Positions 6,733-14,210 of a stretch of 15,067 nt of DNA are shown here, piece by piece. The stretch's first letter is position 1; each line of letters starts with the position of its first letter. The translations under genes and the position numbers were made by a program. The notes beneath the pieces were generated by a model. It made no database searches. It was not told where the DNA came from and worked only from the letters and a program-made list of their open reading frames with translations. The DNA comes from Quisquiliibacterium sp036525975 (GTDB lineage: Bacteria > Pseudomonadota > Gammaproteobacteria > Burkholderiales > Burkholderiaceae_E). The stretch is taken from the NCBI GenBank assembly GCA_036525975.1, contig DATCZK010000019.1, forward strand, positions 1-15,067. Reading direction: 5' to 3'.

Positions 6733-7899
6733 ATGAACACAACCCCGATTCGCACTTCCTGCGCGACCGCTGCGCTGGCGCTGGCGCTGGCCGCCGCCGT
6801 GGGCGGCGCGCAGGCGCAGAAGCTCCCGCCGTCGGTCACGATGACCGCCTACGACACCGGTTCGTCGGGCTTCAACATCGTCGTCGCGGTGGGCAAGATG
6901 ATGAAGGACAAGCACGGCACCGAGGTGCGCGCGCTCCCCGCGGGCAACGACATCGCGAGGCTGGCGCCATTGAAGGCGGGCCGCGCGCAGGCCTCGGCGA
7001 TGGGCGTGGGCACCTACTTCGCGCAGGAGGGGGTGTTCGAGTTCGGCGCCAAGGAGTGGGGCCCGCAGCCGCTGCGCCTGATGCTCGCCTCCACCTCGTG
7101 CAACGGGCTCTCGCTCGGCGTCGCGAAGGACGCCGGCGTCACGGCGATCAAGGACCTCAAGGGCAAGCGCGTGGGCTTCGTGGTCGGATCGCCGGCGCTG
7201 AACCAGAACGCGCTCGCGGTGATCGCCTACGGCGGGCTCACGCAGGCCGACGTGAAGATCGTGGAGTTCTCCAGCTACGGCGCGATGTGGAAGGGCATGG
7301 TCAACAACGAGATCGACGCGGCCTTCGCCTCCACGATCTCGGGCCAGGCGCGCGAGGTGGACGCATCGCCGCGCGGGCTGATGTGGCCGCCCGCCCCGGC
7401 CGGCGACAAGGCGGCGTGGGCGCGCGTGAACAAGGTGGGGCCGTACTTCTACCCGCACGCCACCACCTGCGGCGCCGGGGGCCTGAGCAAGGACAAGCCG
7501 GTGGAGCTGCCCGCCTACCCGTACCCGATCTTCGTCGCCTACGCCTCGCAGCCGGTTGACGTGATCCACGGCATCACCCACTCGATGATCGTGAACTACG
7601 ACGCCTACAAGGCCGGCGCGCCCGGCGCCGACGGGCTCGAACTCAAGCGCCAGAACCTCGCCTGGGCCGTTCCGTACCACGACGGCGCGGTGAAGGCGAT
7701 CAAGGAAGCGGGCGCCTGGACGCCCGAGGCGCAGGCGCACAACGACGCGCTCGTGAAGCGGCAGAACACGCTGATCGCGGCCTGGAACGAGTTCACGAAG
7801 GGCGCGACGCCCGACGACAAGGACGCGTTCTACAAGGCGTGGATGGCCAAGCGCAAGGACGCGCTCACCAAGGCCGGAATGGACCCGGTGTTCGACTGA
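6733..7899 (+). CDS. TAXI-family TRAP transporter solute-binding protein
   Basis: Periplasmic receptor of 388 residues. A Sec signal peptide of about 28 residues ends in Ala-Gln-Ala. The mature protein starts with the TAXI-family pattern: Thr-Gly-Ser-Ser-Gly after the first strand, a run ending in Arg-Ala-Leu-Pro-Ala-Gly-Asn-Asp, then a Leu-Lys-Gly-Lys-Arg-Val-Gly-Phe segment near residue 145. TAXI receptors deliver solutes to a fused TRAP permease, and the fused permease gene follows after 21 bp. The ligand is not evident from sequence; a carboxylate is a family-based guess. A purine-rich AGGAGA about ten bases before the ATG supports the start. Confidence 0.93.
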   Translation: MNTTPIRTSCATAALALALAAAVGGAQAQKLPPSVTMTAYDTGSSGFNIVVAVGKMMKDKHGTEVRALPAGNDIARLAPLKAGRAQASAMGVGTYFAQEGVFEFGAKEWGPQPLRLMLASTSCNGLSLGVAKDAGVTAIKDLKGKRVGFVVGSPALNQNALAVIAYGGLTQADVKIVEFSSYGAMWKGMVNNEIDAAFASTISGQAREVDASPRGLMWPPAPAGDKAAWARVNKVGPYFYPHATTCGAGGLSKDKPVELPAYPYPIFVAYASQPVDVIHGITHSMIVNYDAYKAGAPGADGLELKRQNLAWAVPYHDGAVKAIKEAGAWTPEAQAHNDALVKRQNTLIAAWNEFTKGATPDDKDAFYKAWMAKRKDALTKAGMDPVFD

Positions 7900-7920
7900 C
7901 ACCGGGTCGGGCTCCGGCCT

Positions 7921-9909
7921 GTGTCCGAGGCTTCAATCGATGAGCAGCAAGGGTCCGGGCACTCCCGGACCCGACGACTGTCGCCCGGCTGGCAAGCGCT
8001 GCTGCTGGCCTGGGCGACGGTGTCGATGCTCCTTTGCTTCAACCAGCAGTTCACGCTGCGCTTCTTCGCTGACGTCACCCTTCTCGACACCGAGTATTTC
8101 TGGGCGCTGATCGCGGTGCTGCTGCCGCTGGCGTTCGTGATCTATCCGGCGCGCCCCGGGCTGCACGTGGACCGCGTGCCCTGGTACGACGTGCTGCTGT
8201 TCGCGGCGTGCACGGCGATCTCGGGCGCGCTGGTCTTCACCGCGCGCGAGTCGGCGGCCAGCGGCTGGGAGTACAGCGCCACCAGCGTCGCGCCCGCGTG
8301 GATCGTCTGGTCGGCCGTTGCGCTGTGGGCGCTGGTGCTCGAGGCGCTGCGCCGCGCGGGCGGGACGGTGCTGCTCGTGATCATGGGCGCCTTCTCGCTG
8401 TTCCCGATCTTCTCGGGGGCGATGCCGGCGCCGCTCACCGCGCCCTCCGTTCCGTTCCTCGACGTGGCCTCGTACCACGCGTTCTCGCGCGAGAGCGTGC
8501 TCGGCATCCCGATGCGCGCCTTCGCCGAGCTCGTGATCGGCTTTCTCGTGTTCGGCACCGCGCTGCAGTACACGGGCGCCGGCACCTTCTTCATCAACTT
8601 CGCGTTCGCGCTGTGCGGCCACTACCGCGGCGGCGCCGCCAAGGTTGCGATCTTCTCGTCGGGGCTCCTGGGTTCGATGAGCGGCAGCGTGATCTCGAAC
8701 GTGCTCACCACCGGCACGATGACGATTCCGGCGATGAAGCGCACGGGCTTGTCGCCCGCCACCGCGGGCGCGGTCGAGGCCTGCGCGTCCACCGGCGCGG
8801 TGCTCGCGCCGCCGGTGATGGGCGCGACCGCGTTCGTGATGGCCGAGTTCCTCGACGTGCCCTACGCCACGATCGCGCTCGCCGCGGCGGTGCCTGCGGT
8901 GCTCTACTACTTCGCGCTGTTCATGCAGATCGACTGCATCGCCGGGCGCAAGGCGCTGGTGGGCCTGCCGCGCGAGGAGCTGCCCAAGCTGCGCGACGTG
9001 TTCCGCGAGGGCTGGTACTTCATCTTCGTGATCATCCTGCTCGTGGTGCTGCTGCTGGTGATGAAGCGCGAGAACTGGGCGCCGTGGCTCGCGACCGGGC
9101 TGCTGCTCGTGCTCAACCAGCTGTTCTCGAAGCAGCGCTGGGGCATGAAGGAAGTGCGCGGTTTCGTCGAGGGCAACGGCAGGGTGTTCGTCGAGCTGGC
9201 GTCGATCCTGGCCGGCGTGGGCCTGCTGGTGGGCGCGTTCTCGCTCACCGGGCTCACCGGCACGCTCACCACCGAGCTGCTGTTCATCGCCGGCGACTCG
9301 CCGCTGCTGCTGATGGTGATGGGCGCGCTCACGAGCTTCGTGCTCGGCATGGGCATGACGATCACGGCCTGCTACATCTTCCTCGCGGTGCTGCTCGCGC
9401 CCAGCCTGATCGAGGTGGGCCTGAACCCGCTCGCCGTGCACATGTTCATCATGTACTGGGGGATGGTCTCGTTCATCACGCCGCCGGTGGCGCTGGCGGC
9501 GTTCGCGGCTGCGTCGGTGGCGAAAGCCTCGCCGATGGAAACCGGTTTTCAGGCGATGAAGATCGGCAGCATCATCTACTTCGTGCCGTTCTTCTTCCTG
9601 ATGAACCCGGCGCTGGTGCTGCAGGGCAAGCTGTCGATGTTCGCGCTGCACTTCGCGACCGCGCTCGCGGGCGTCGCGCTGGTGTGCGCGGGCCTGCAGG
9701 GCTACCAGGCGGGCGTGGGCAACCTTCGCCGCTGCGGCGCGCTGGAGTGGCCGATCCGGATCGCGCTGCTCGTGGGTGGGCTGATGTTCATCGCGCCCGG
9801 TGGCGGGCTGATGCCGCTCACGCCGCTGCAGATGACCTCGGGGGCGCTCGCGCTGGCGCTGCCCGCGCTGGCGATCGCGAAGCTGCTCGCGCTGCGAAGG
9901 CGTGGCTGA
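7921..9909 (+). CDS. TRAP transporter permease, fused 4TM/12TM (DctQ-DctM type)
   Basis: Inner-membrane permease of 662 residues, with the small and large TRAP subunits in one chain as is usual for TAXI systems. N-terminal helices lie near 25-42, 58-76, 88-107 and 124-142, followed by the large DctM-like domain. The hallmark segment is at 250-310: Gly-Ser-Met-Ser-Gly-Ser, then Thr-Thr-Gly-Thr-Met-Thr-Ile-Pro, then Glu-Ala-Cys-Ala-Ser-Thr-Gly and Pro-Pro-Val-Met-Gly. A second hallmark, Leu-Gly-Met-Gly-Met-Thr-Ile-Thr, follows further on. Transport by this family is driven by an ion gradient. The GTG at 7921 gives a normal length; no strong Shine-Dalgarno site precedes it, so coupling to the receptor gene is likely. 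Confidence 0.93.
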   Translation: MSEASIDEQQGSGHSRTRRLSPGWQALLLAWATVSMLLCFNQQFTLRFFADVTLLDTEYFWALIAVLLPLAFVIYPARPGLHVDRVPWYDVLLFAACTAISGALVFTARESAASGWEYSATSVAPAWIVWSAVALWALVLEALRRAGGTVLLVIMGAFSLFPIFSGAMPAPLTAPSVPFLDVASYHAFSRESVLGIPMRAFAELVIGFLVFGTALQYTGAGTFFINFAFALCGHYRGGAAKVAIFSSGLLGSMSGSVISNVLTTGTMTIPAMKRTGLSPATAGAVEACASTGAVLAPPVMGATAFVMAEFLDVPYATIALAAAVPAVLYYFALFMQIDCIAGRKALVGLPREELPKLRDVFREGWYFIFVIILLVVLLLVMKRENWAPWLATGLLLVLNQLFSKQRWGMKEVRGFVEGNGRVFVELASILAGVGLLVGAFSLTGLTGTLTTELLFIAGDSPLLLMVMGALTSFVLGMGMTITACYIFLAVLLAPSLIEVGLNPLAVHMFIMYWGMVSFITPPVALAAFAAASVAKASPMETGFQAMKIGSIIYFVPFFFLMNPALVLQGKLSMFALHFATALAGVALVCAGLQGYQAGVGNLRRCGALEWPIRIALLVGGLMFIAPGGGLMPLTPLQMTSGALALALPALAIAKLLALRRRG

Positions 9910-10708
9910 CCCGCGGGCGTCGCCGCCGCCGCAATTCGACCACGCCGTGATCACGGTGGGCGCGCGAATGGACGAGGCGGTGCGGGTGTTCCGGCGGCTG
10001 GGCTTCTTCGTCACGCCGCGCGGGCACCACACGCTCGGGTCGATCAACCACCTGATCGTGTTCGCGTCCACCTACCTGGAGTTGCTCGGCCTGCCGGCCG
10101 AGCGGCCCGACGTGCGGCCCGAGCTGCGCGACTCGCCCGACGGGCTCGACGCGCTCGTGTTTCGCTCCCACGACGCGGACCTCACGCGCGCGCAGGCGCT
10201 GGCGCGCGGCGCGCCAGTGCAAACCGTGCAGCAGTTCAGCCGGCCGGTGGCGTTCGAGTCGGGCCCGCGCGACGCAAGGTTTCGCACCGTGCGCACGGCG
10301 CCGGCCAGCGCGCAGGCGGGGCGCCTGTACTTCTGCCAGCACCTCACGCCGGAGCTGGTGTGGCACGCCCCGTGGCGCGCGCACCCGAACGGCGCAACCG
10401 AGCTGGTGGGTGCAACGCTGCGGGTGCGCGATACCGGCGCCGAGGCGCGGCTCTACCGCAGCCTTCTCGGCGACGCCGCAGTCGAGCCACGCGGGGCGGG
10501 CTTCAGGGCCACCGCCGAACCGGTCGCGATCGAGATCGCCCCCGGCGAGGAAAGGCCCGCGATGACCGGACTGCGGATCCGCGTGGCCGATCTCGAGCGC
10601 TGCGCCGCCTCGCTCGGTGAAGCCGGCATCGCCTTCGGGCGCGAGACCGATGCGCTGGCGGTGCGCTCGGAGCAGGCCTGGAACGTGTCGCTGCGCTTCG
10701 TTCGCTGA
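9902..10708 (+). CDS. Glyoxalase-like (VOC superfamily) protein
   Basis: Predicted cytosolic protein of 268 residues. The N-terminal module starts Phe-Asp-His (His14), followed by a helix and strand pattern reaching Ser-Ile-Asn-His-Leu-Ile-Val-Phe and Tyr-Leu-Glu-Leu-Leu-Gly (Glu60), as in the glyoxalase-like domain (PF13468 type). A second module spans about 155-268 (from Leu-Val-Gly-Ala-Thr-Leu-Arg-Val). His14 and Glu60 are plausible metal ligands. The reaction is not predictable. The GTG start lies within the permease gene, with an 8-bp overlap with its stop, which points to translational coupling and a role in handling the imported solute. A start without overlap would remove the first strand. 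Confidence 0.8.
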   Translation: MADPRASPPPQFDHAVITVGARMDEAVRVFRRLGFFVTPRGHHTLGSINHLIVFASTYLELLGLPAERPDVRPELRDSPDGLDALVFRSHDADLTRAQALARGAPVQTVQQFSRPVAFESGPRDARFRTVRTAPASAQAGRLYFCQHLTPELVWHAPWRAHPNGATELVGATLRVRDTGAEARLYRSLLGDAAVEPRGAGFRATAEPVAIEIAPGEERPAMTGLRIRVADLERCAASLGEAGIAFGRETDALAVRSEQAWNVSLRFVR

Positions 10709-10713
10709 GCGAG

Positions 10714-10774
10714 GCACCCCGGGGGTGCGCTGGCCTGGTCGTGCCGCCGATCGGGCTCGGCGCTTGGCCAGCGC
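10714..10774. other. Nested inverted repeats between convergent genes
   Basis: GCACCC/GGGTGC around a 3-base loop (10714-10728) is followed by GCGCTGGCC (10727-10735) pairing with GGCCAGCGC (10766-10774). They sit between the glyoxalase-like gene (+) and the lipoprotein gene (-). There is no T-tract on either strand, so a terminator role is only possible, not shown. Confidence 0.35.
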
Positions 10775-10778
10775 CGAT

Positions 10779-11327
10779 TCAGCGCAGCCGCCGCGGGCCG
10801 CCGGGCTCGTCGGTGCGCCAGACCTCGGCCACCTTCCAGCCGTCGGCGTCGCGCGCGAGCTGGTAGCGGAACTCGCCGCCCGGCGCGGTGTCGAACAGCT
10901 CGATCGGCGTGGGCGTGAACGCGGTCGCGCCGGGGCTCAGCGTGCGTATCTTCGCGGTGATCGTGGCCTTGTCATTGCCTTCCCGGACGACCGCGACGAT
11001 CGAGCGCTCGAGCCGCAGGTCGGTCCTGGGGCCCCGGGTGAAGCTGGTGAGCGCGTCGCCGGTGGACACCGCCGACATCAGGTCGCCGGCTTTCACGCGC
11101 TCGGTGTCGGCGCCGGAGCGCTGGTCCTCGATCCGCTGGCGCTGGCGCAGCCAGTCGAGCGTGCGCCAGTACGACTTCAGCGCCGACTCCGGCGTCGACA
11201 GGTCCGACGCCGGCTTCGCGGGCTGGCGCGCTGCGGCGGGCGCGTCGTCGGTTGGGGAACCCGAAGGGCACGCCGCCAGCAGCGCGCAGCAGGCGAGCAA
11301 CACGATGCGGGTCACGGGGCGTTTCAT
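10779..11327 (-). CDS. Small predicted lipoprotein of unknown function
   Basis: Lipoprotein of 182 residues. The basic start (Met-Lys-Arg-Pro) is followed by a hydrophobic stretch and the lipobox Leu-Ala-Ala-Cys (Cys20), then a Pro/Ala/Ser spacer. The globular part has a helix with Pro-Glu-Ser-Ala-Leu-Lys-Ser-Tyr-Trp-Arg-Thr-Leu and strands ending in Asp-Gly-Trp-Lys-Val-Ala-Glu-Val-Trp. That resembles NTF2-like lipoproteins, but I do not recognise a named family. A longer frame to 11378 exists. I chose the ATG at 11327 because it places the signal peptide at the N-terminus, has GGAGA about eight bases upstream, and lies just after a good promoter. It is divergent from the ThDP enzyme gene. 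Confidence 0.82.
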   Translation of the reverse strand: MKRPVTRIVLLACCALLAACPSGSPTDDAPAAARQPAKPASDLSTPESALKSYWRTLDWLRQRQRIEDQRSGADTERVKAGDLMSAVSTGDALTSFTRGPRTDLRLERSIVAVVREGNDKATITAKIRTLSPGATAFTPTPIELFDTAPGGEFRYQLARDADGWKVAEVWRTDEPGGPRRLR

Positions 11328-11349
11328 CGGTCGTCTCCGGGGGCGTGCC

Positions 11350-11378
11350 ATTATCACGGTCCCGACCCAACTTGCCAA
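11350..11378 (-). promoter_or_regulatory. Sigma-70-type promoter of the lipoprotein gene
   Basis: On the minus strand, TTGGCA (11373-11378), a 17-base spacer and GATAAT (11350-11355): five of six matches in each box with ideal spacing. Transcription would start near 11343, leaving a short leader of about 15 bases that contains GGAGA before the ATG at 11327. Confidence 0.7.
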
Positions 11379-11380
11379 TC

Positions 11381-11395
11381 ACCGCTTCGAGCGGT
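11381..11395. promoter_or_regulatory. Small inverted repeat upstream of the ThDP enzyme
   Basis: ACCGCT-TCG-AGCGGT, with 6-bp arms, flanked on each side by CCAATC (11376-11381 and 11396-11401). It lies 12 bp before the ATG at 11408 and next to the -35 of the divergent lipoprotein promoter. It could be an operator or a start-site hairpin. No regulator is known, and chance is possible at this GC content. Confidence 0.3.
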
Positions 11396-11407
11396 CCAAT
11401 CGACGAC

Positions 11408-13225
11408 ATGAACGACGACACCCGACCCGGCGCCCAAGCGAACACCGGCGCTCAAGCGACCACCGGCGCCCCAACGACCACCGGCGCCCCCGCGACCACC
11501 GGCGCCCCCACGACCACCGGCGCCCCCGCGACCACCGGCGCCGAGGCGCTGATCCGGATGCTGCAGGCCTACGGCGTGCGCCACGTGTTCGGCGTGTGCG
11601 GCGACACCAGCCTTCCGTACTACGACGCGCTGTGCCGCCTCGATCACGGCATCACGCACGTGCTCGCGCGCGACGAGCGCAGCGCCGCGTACATGGCCGA
11701 CGCCTACGCGCGGGTGAGCGGCAGGGTGGGGGTGTGCGAGGGGCCGAGCGGCGGCGGCGCCACCTACCTGCTGCCCGGCCTGGTGGAGGCGAACGAGTCG
11801 TCGGTGCCGGTGCTGGGCTTCACCTCCGACGTGGCCGTGACCTCGCGCGGGCGCTACCCGCTCACCGAACTGGACCAGCAGGCGCTGTACGCGCCGCTCA
11901 CCAAGTGGAACGGCACGTTCCACACGGCCGCGACGATCGGCGACCAGGTGCGCGCGGCGTTTCGCGCGATGAGCACCGGGCGCCCCGGGTCGGCGCACCT
12001 GTGCGTGCCCTACGACGTGCAGAAGCAACCCGTTGCACCCGAAACGCTGTGGGCGCAGTCCGAGCACGGCGCCTGGCCGAGCTGGCGAAGCGCCCCGGAC
12101 GCGGGGGCGGTGGAGCAGGCGGCGGGGCACCTTCTCGCGGCGCGCCAGCCGGTGTTCGTCTGCGGCGGCGGCGTGATCGCGGCGGGCGCTTTCCACGAGC
12201 TGGCGCGGCTTGCGCTGCTGCTCGACGCGCCGGTGTGCACGACGATCAGCGGCAAGGGGGCGGTGGCGGACCGTTTCGAGCTCTCGGCCGGCGTGGTGGG
12301 GTCGAATGGCGGCGTGCTCGCGACCCGCGAGGTGATCGCCGCGGCCGACCTGGTCGTGTTCGTCGGCTGCCGCGCCGGCTCCACCTCCACCGAGCACTGG
12401 CGCTATCCGCGCCCGGGCACCGCGGTGATCCACGTCGACGCCGACGCGTTCGCGATCTCCACCAGCTACCCGACCGCGGTCGCGCTCGTGGGCGACGCGC
12501 GGCTGGCGCTCGCGGCGCTGCTCGAGAGGGTCGAGCCCGCGCGCGGCGCGAAGCCGCCGGGGGCGAACCCGGCGAGCCCCGGGCGCACGCTGGTGGACGC
12601 GGCGCGCCGCGCGAAGGGCGCGGCGTTCGACGCGCTCGCCGCGAGCGACGAGCGGCCGATCAAGCCCGAGCGCGTCGTGGCCACGCTGCGGCGCGTGCTG
12701 CCCGACGACGCGATCGTCTGCGCCGACCCGGGCACGCCGTGCCCGTACTTCGCGGCCTACTTCGACCTGCCGCAGCCGGGGCGCTGGTTCGTGACCAATC
12801 GCGCGCATGGCGCGCTGGGCTTCGCGCTGCCCGCGGCACTGGGCGCGTGGTTCGCGCGCCCGCAGTCGCGCTGCGTCGCGGTGATGGGCGACGGCAGCTT
12901 CGGTTTCGTGGCGGGCGAGCTCGAAACGGTGTTGCGGCACGACGCGCCGCTGCTGCTCGTGGTTCTGTCCAACGCCTCGTTCGGGTGGATCAAGGCGAGC
13001 CAGCGCGCGAGCTACGGCAAGCGCTATTTCTCGGTGGACTTTCGTGCCACCGACCACGCGGCGATCGCGCGCGCCTACGGCATGGCGAGCTGGCGCGTGG
13101 ACGATCCCGCTCAACTGGAATCGACGCTGGCCGAGGCGCTGGCGCACGGCGGCCCGGCGCTGGTGGACGTCGTGACGCAGCCGCTGGAGCTCGCGGCGGC
13201 GCCGGTGAGCCAGTGGATGGGCTGA
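11408..13225 (+). CDS. ThDP-dependent decarboxylase/acetolactate synthase-like enzyme
   Basis: Three-domain thiamine-diphosphate enzyme of 605 residues. After a low-complexity N-terminus (about 7-45) comes the PYR domain (about 46-210), with the likely catalytic Glu90 in Arg-Asp-Glu-Arg-Ser-Ala-Ala-Tyr-Met-Ala-Asp. The central domain (about 233-375) contains Cys-Gly-Gly-Gly-Val. The PP domain (about 415-590) has the cofactor/Mg motif Gly-Asp-Gly (494-496) ending in Asn-Ala-Ser (522-524). The usual Gly-Pro-Gly is Gly-Pro-Ser-Gly-Gly-Gly here. Substrate is not predictable: acetolactate synthase, benzoylformate- or oxalyl-CoA-decarboxylase-like enzymes all share this fold. An upstream in-frame extension to 11252 would overlap the lipoprotein gene and its promoter, so the ATG at 11408 is preferred, although no clear Shine-Dalgarno site precedes it. 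Confidence 0.88.
   Translation: MNDDTRPGAQANTGAQATTGAPTTTGAPATTGAPTTTGAPATTGAEALIRMLQAYGVRHVFGVCGDTSLPYYDALCRLDHGITHVLARDERSAAYMADAYARVSGRVGVCEGPSGGGATYLLPGLVEANESSVPVLGFTSDVAVTSRGRYPLTELDQQALYAPLTKWNGTFHTAATIGDQVRAAFRAMSTGRPGSAHLCVPYDVQKQPVAPETLWAQSEHGAWPSWRSAPDAGAVEQAAGHLLAARQPVFVCGGGVIAAGAFHELARLALLLDAPVCTTISGKGAVADRFELSAGVVGSNGGVLATREVIAAADLVVFVGCRAGSTSTEHWRYPRPGTAVIHVDADAFAISTSYPTAVALVGDARLALAALLERVEPARGAKPPGANPASPGRTLVDAARRAKGAAFDALAASDERPIKPERVVATLRRVLPDDAIVCADPGTPCPYFAAYFDLPQPGRWFVTNRAHGALGFALPAALGAWFARPQSRCVAVMGDGSFGFVAGELETVLRHDAPLLLVVLSNASFGWIKASQRASYGKRYFSVDFRATDHAAIARAYGMASWRVDDPAQLESTLAEALAHGGPALVDVVTQPLELAAAPVSQWMG
11426..11533 (+). repeat. 18-bp tandem repeat coding a Thr-Gly-Ala-Pro N-terminal tail
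   Basis: Six 18-base units, consensus ACCGGCGCCCCCRCGACC, encode Thr-Gly-Ala-Pro/Gln-Ala/Thr-Thr repeats at the start of the ThDP enzyme, directly before its first helix. Units 3-6 are nearly identical, which suggests recent expansion. The frame is kept whatever the copy number. Confidence 0.9.
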
Positions 13226-13299
13226 ACGCGTCGCGCAGGAACGTGCCGCGCTGGAACGCGCCGCGCACCAACGCGCCGCGCACCAACGCGCCGCGCATT
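13225..13299. repeat. 15-bp tandem repeat overlapping the stop of the ThDP gene
   Basis: Five 15-base units, consensus AACGCGCCGCGCACC. The first unit begins at the last base of the TGA stop; units 3 and 4 are identical and units 1, 2 and 5 diverged. It fills most of the 104-bp gap between the convergent ThDP and XRE genes. I see no terminator-like hairpin plus T-tract in this gap. Confidence 0.85.
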
Positions 13300-13329
13300 C
13301 GCCGCGGCTGAGCTCGCCGCGCGTTCGCC

Positions 13330-14130
13330 TCAGTCGGCGGGCGTGTCGCCGCGCGCGCGCGAATCGGCGCGCGCGCCGTGCGTCTCGCGCAGGCTGATCG
13401 CGAGGTCGAAGGCCGCGCGCACGAAGCCGAGCACCTTGGCGAACTCTTCGTCGGAGAGCTTGCGCGCGCGATCGTCTGCGCGGTAGATGTTCGCGAACTC
13501 GCGCTCGCGCCCGGCCTGCACCACGAGCTTGCCCACGCCCAGCGACTCGAGCGTGGCCCACAGCTCGGGGCTCTGGGTGCGCGTGAGCTTCATCACGAAC
13601 GAGACCGGGTCCTTGCGCCCGAGCACCGCCGCCAGCCGAAGGATCAGCTCGAAGGGCAGCGAGATCTTGCCGCCCTCGGCGGCCTCGAGCAGCGCGGGGT
13701 CCTTCAGGTCGATCGCGGCGCCGACCTCGCGCAGGCTCATCCCGGCCGCCTCGCGGAAGCCCCTGAGCATCGCGCCCGCGCGCTCGAGCGCCGCGCGCTG
13801 CGAGGGCTTGCGCAGCGTCATCCGCGCGACGTTCATCGACATGTCGGCGGCGCTGCTCGCGAGCCCCAGCATCGAGTCGGCCCACCAGCGCAGCTCGCGC
13901 GCCAGCGGGATCGACGGCTCGCCCGGTGTGCGCGCGCCGCCGCCCGCGGCGCGCGAGCCCTTCGCGGCACCCGCACCCTTCGCGGCACCCGCACCCTTCG
14001 CTGCGCCCGAGCCCTTCGCTGCGCCCGCGCCCTTCGCTGCGCCCGCGTCGGCGCCGCTGGAGCGCGCGCCCGCACCCGCGGTCTTGCGCCGGCTCGCGGT
14101 CCTGGTGCGGCTCTTCTCTTCGTCGGCCAA
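13330..14130 (-). CDS. XRE-family helix-turn-helix regulator with Ala/Lys/Gly-repeat N-terminus
   Basis: Predicted DNA-binding protein of 266 residues. A basic start (Lys/Arg-rich to about 25) and five Gly-Ala-Ala-Lys-Gly-Ala/Ser repeats (30-59) form a histone-H1-like disordered tail. A helical region (72-118) precedes an XRE/Cro-type HTH (about 119-175; Met-Ser-Leu-Arg-Glu-Val-Gly-Ala-Ala-Ile-Asp-Leu, then a helix ending in Leu-Ala-Ala-Val-Leu-Gly). A C-terminal helical domain follows (185-252). The frame opens at a TTG at 14163. I chose the TTG at 14130 because AGGAG lies six bases before it. It is divergent from the RraA-family gene across 138 bp containing a 10-bp inverted repeat, a possible operator. 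Targets are unknown. The family call is good; a role in controlling the neighbour is inferred. Confidence 0.8.
   Translation of the reverse strand: MADEEKSRTRTASRRKTAGAGARSSGADAGAAKGAGAAKGSGAAKGAGAAKGAGAAKGSRAAGGGARTPGEPSIPLARELRWWADSMLGLASSAADMSMNVARMTLRKPSQRAALERAGAMLRGFREAAGMSLREVGAAIDLKDPALLEAAEGGKISLPFELILRLAAVLGRKDPVSFVMKLTRTQSPELWATLESLGVGKLVVQAGREREFANIYRADDRARKLSDEEFAKVLGFVRAAFDLAISLRETHGARADSRARGDTPAD
13958..14047 (-). repeat. 18-bp tandem repeat coding the Ala/Lys/Gly tail of the regulator
   Basis: Five 18-base units, plus-strand consensus CCCTTCGCTGCGCCCGCG; two subtypes differ at a few bases. On the minus strand they encode Gly-Ala-Ala-Lys-Gly-Ala/Ser. Such Lys-spaced Ala/Gly repeats occur in histone-like bacterial proteins and usually bind DNA non-specifically. 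Confidence 0.9.
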
Positions 14131-14136
14131 CGGTTT

Positions 14137-14141
14137 CTCCT
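14137..14141 (-). promoter_or_regulatory. Shine-Dalgarno site deciding the XRE gene start
   Basis: AGGAG on the minus strand, six bases before the TTG at 14130. It lies inside the longer open frame and argues for the later start. Confidence 0.7.
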
Positions 14142-14181
14142 GGTGCGCGATGCGCGTCGTCAACGCCTAGTCTATTGCGTG

Positions 14182-14210
14182 GCGCGCCGCGAATCGAGTG
14201 CGCGGCGCGC
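14182..14210. promoter_or_regulatory. 10-bp inverted repeat in the shared XRE/RraA promoter region
   Basis: Perfect arms GCGCGCCGCG (14182-14191) and CGCGGCGCGC (14201-14210) with a 9-base A/T-containing spacer. It lies between the divergent XRE regulator (start 14130) and RraA-family gene (start 14269). The size and spacing suit a dimeric HTH protein. Autoregulation and control of the neighbour are inferred; GC-rich background makes chance repeats more likely. Confidence 0.4.

Noticed and set aside
11328..11378. Longer start of the lipoprotein gene at 11378
   Set aside because: It would bury the signal peptide and cover the promoter boxes; the ATG at 11327 has a Shine-Dalgarno site and a proper lipoprotein signal.
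11252..11407. Longer N-terminus for the ThDP enzyme
   Set aside because: It would overlap the lipoprotein signal sequence and its promoter, and reads as Arg/Ser-rich non-conserved sequence; the ATG at 11408 is preferred.
11426..11533. CRISPR-like array
   Set aside because: The units are contiguous 18-mers without unique spacers and lie in a coding frame; the arrays at 13225-13299 and 13958-14047 also lack spacers.
14131..14163. Upstream TTG (14163) as the XRE gene start
   Set aside because: It has no ribosome binding site, while AGGAG stands six bases before the TTG at 14130.
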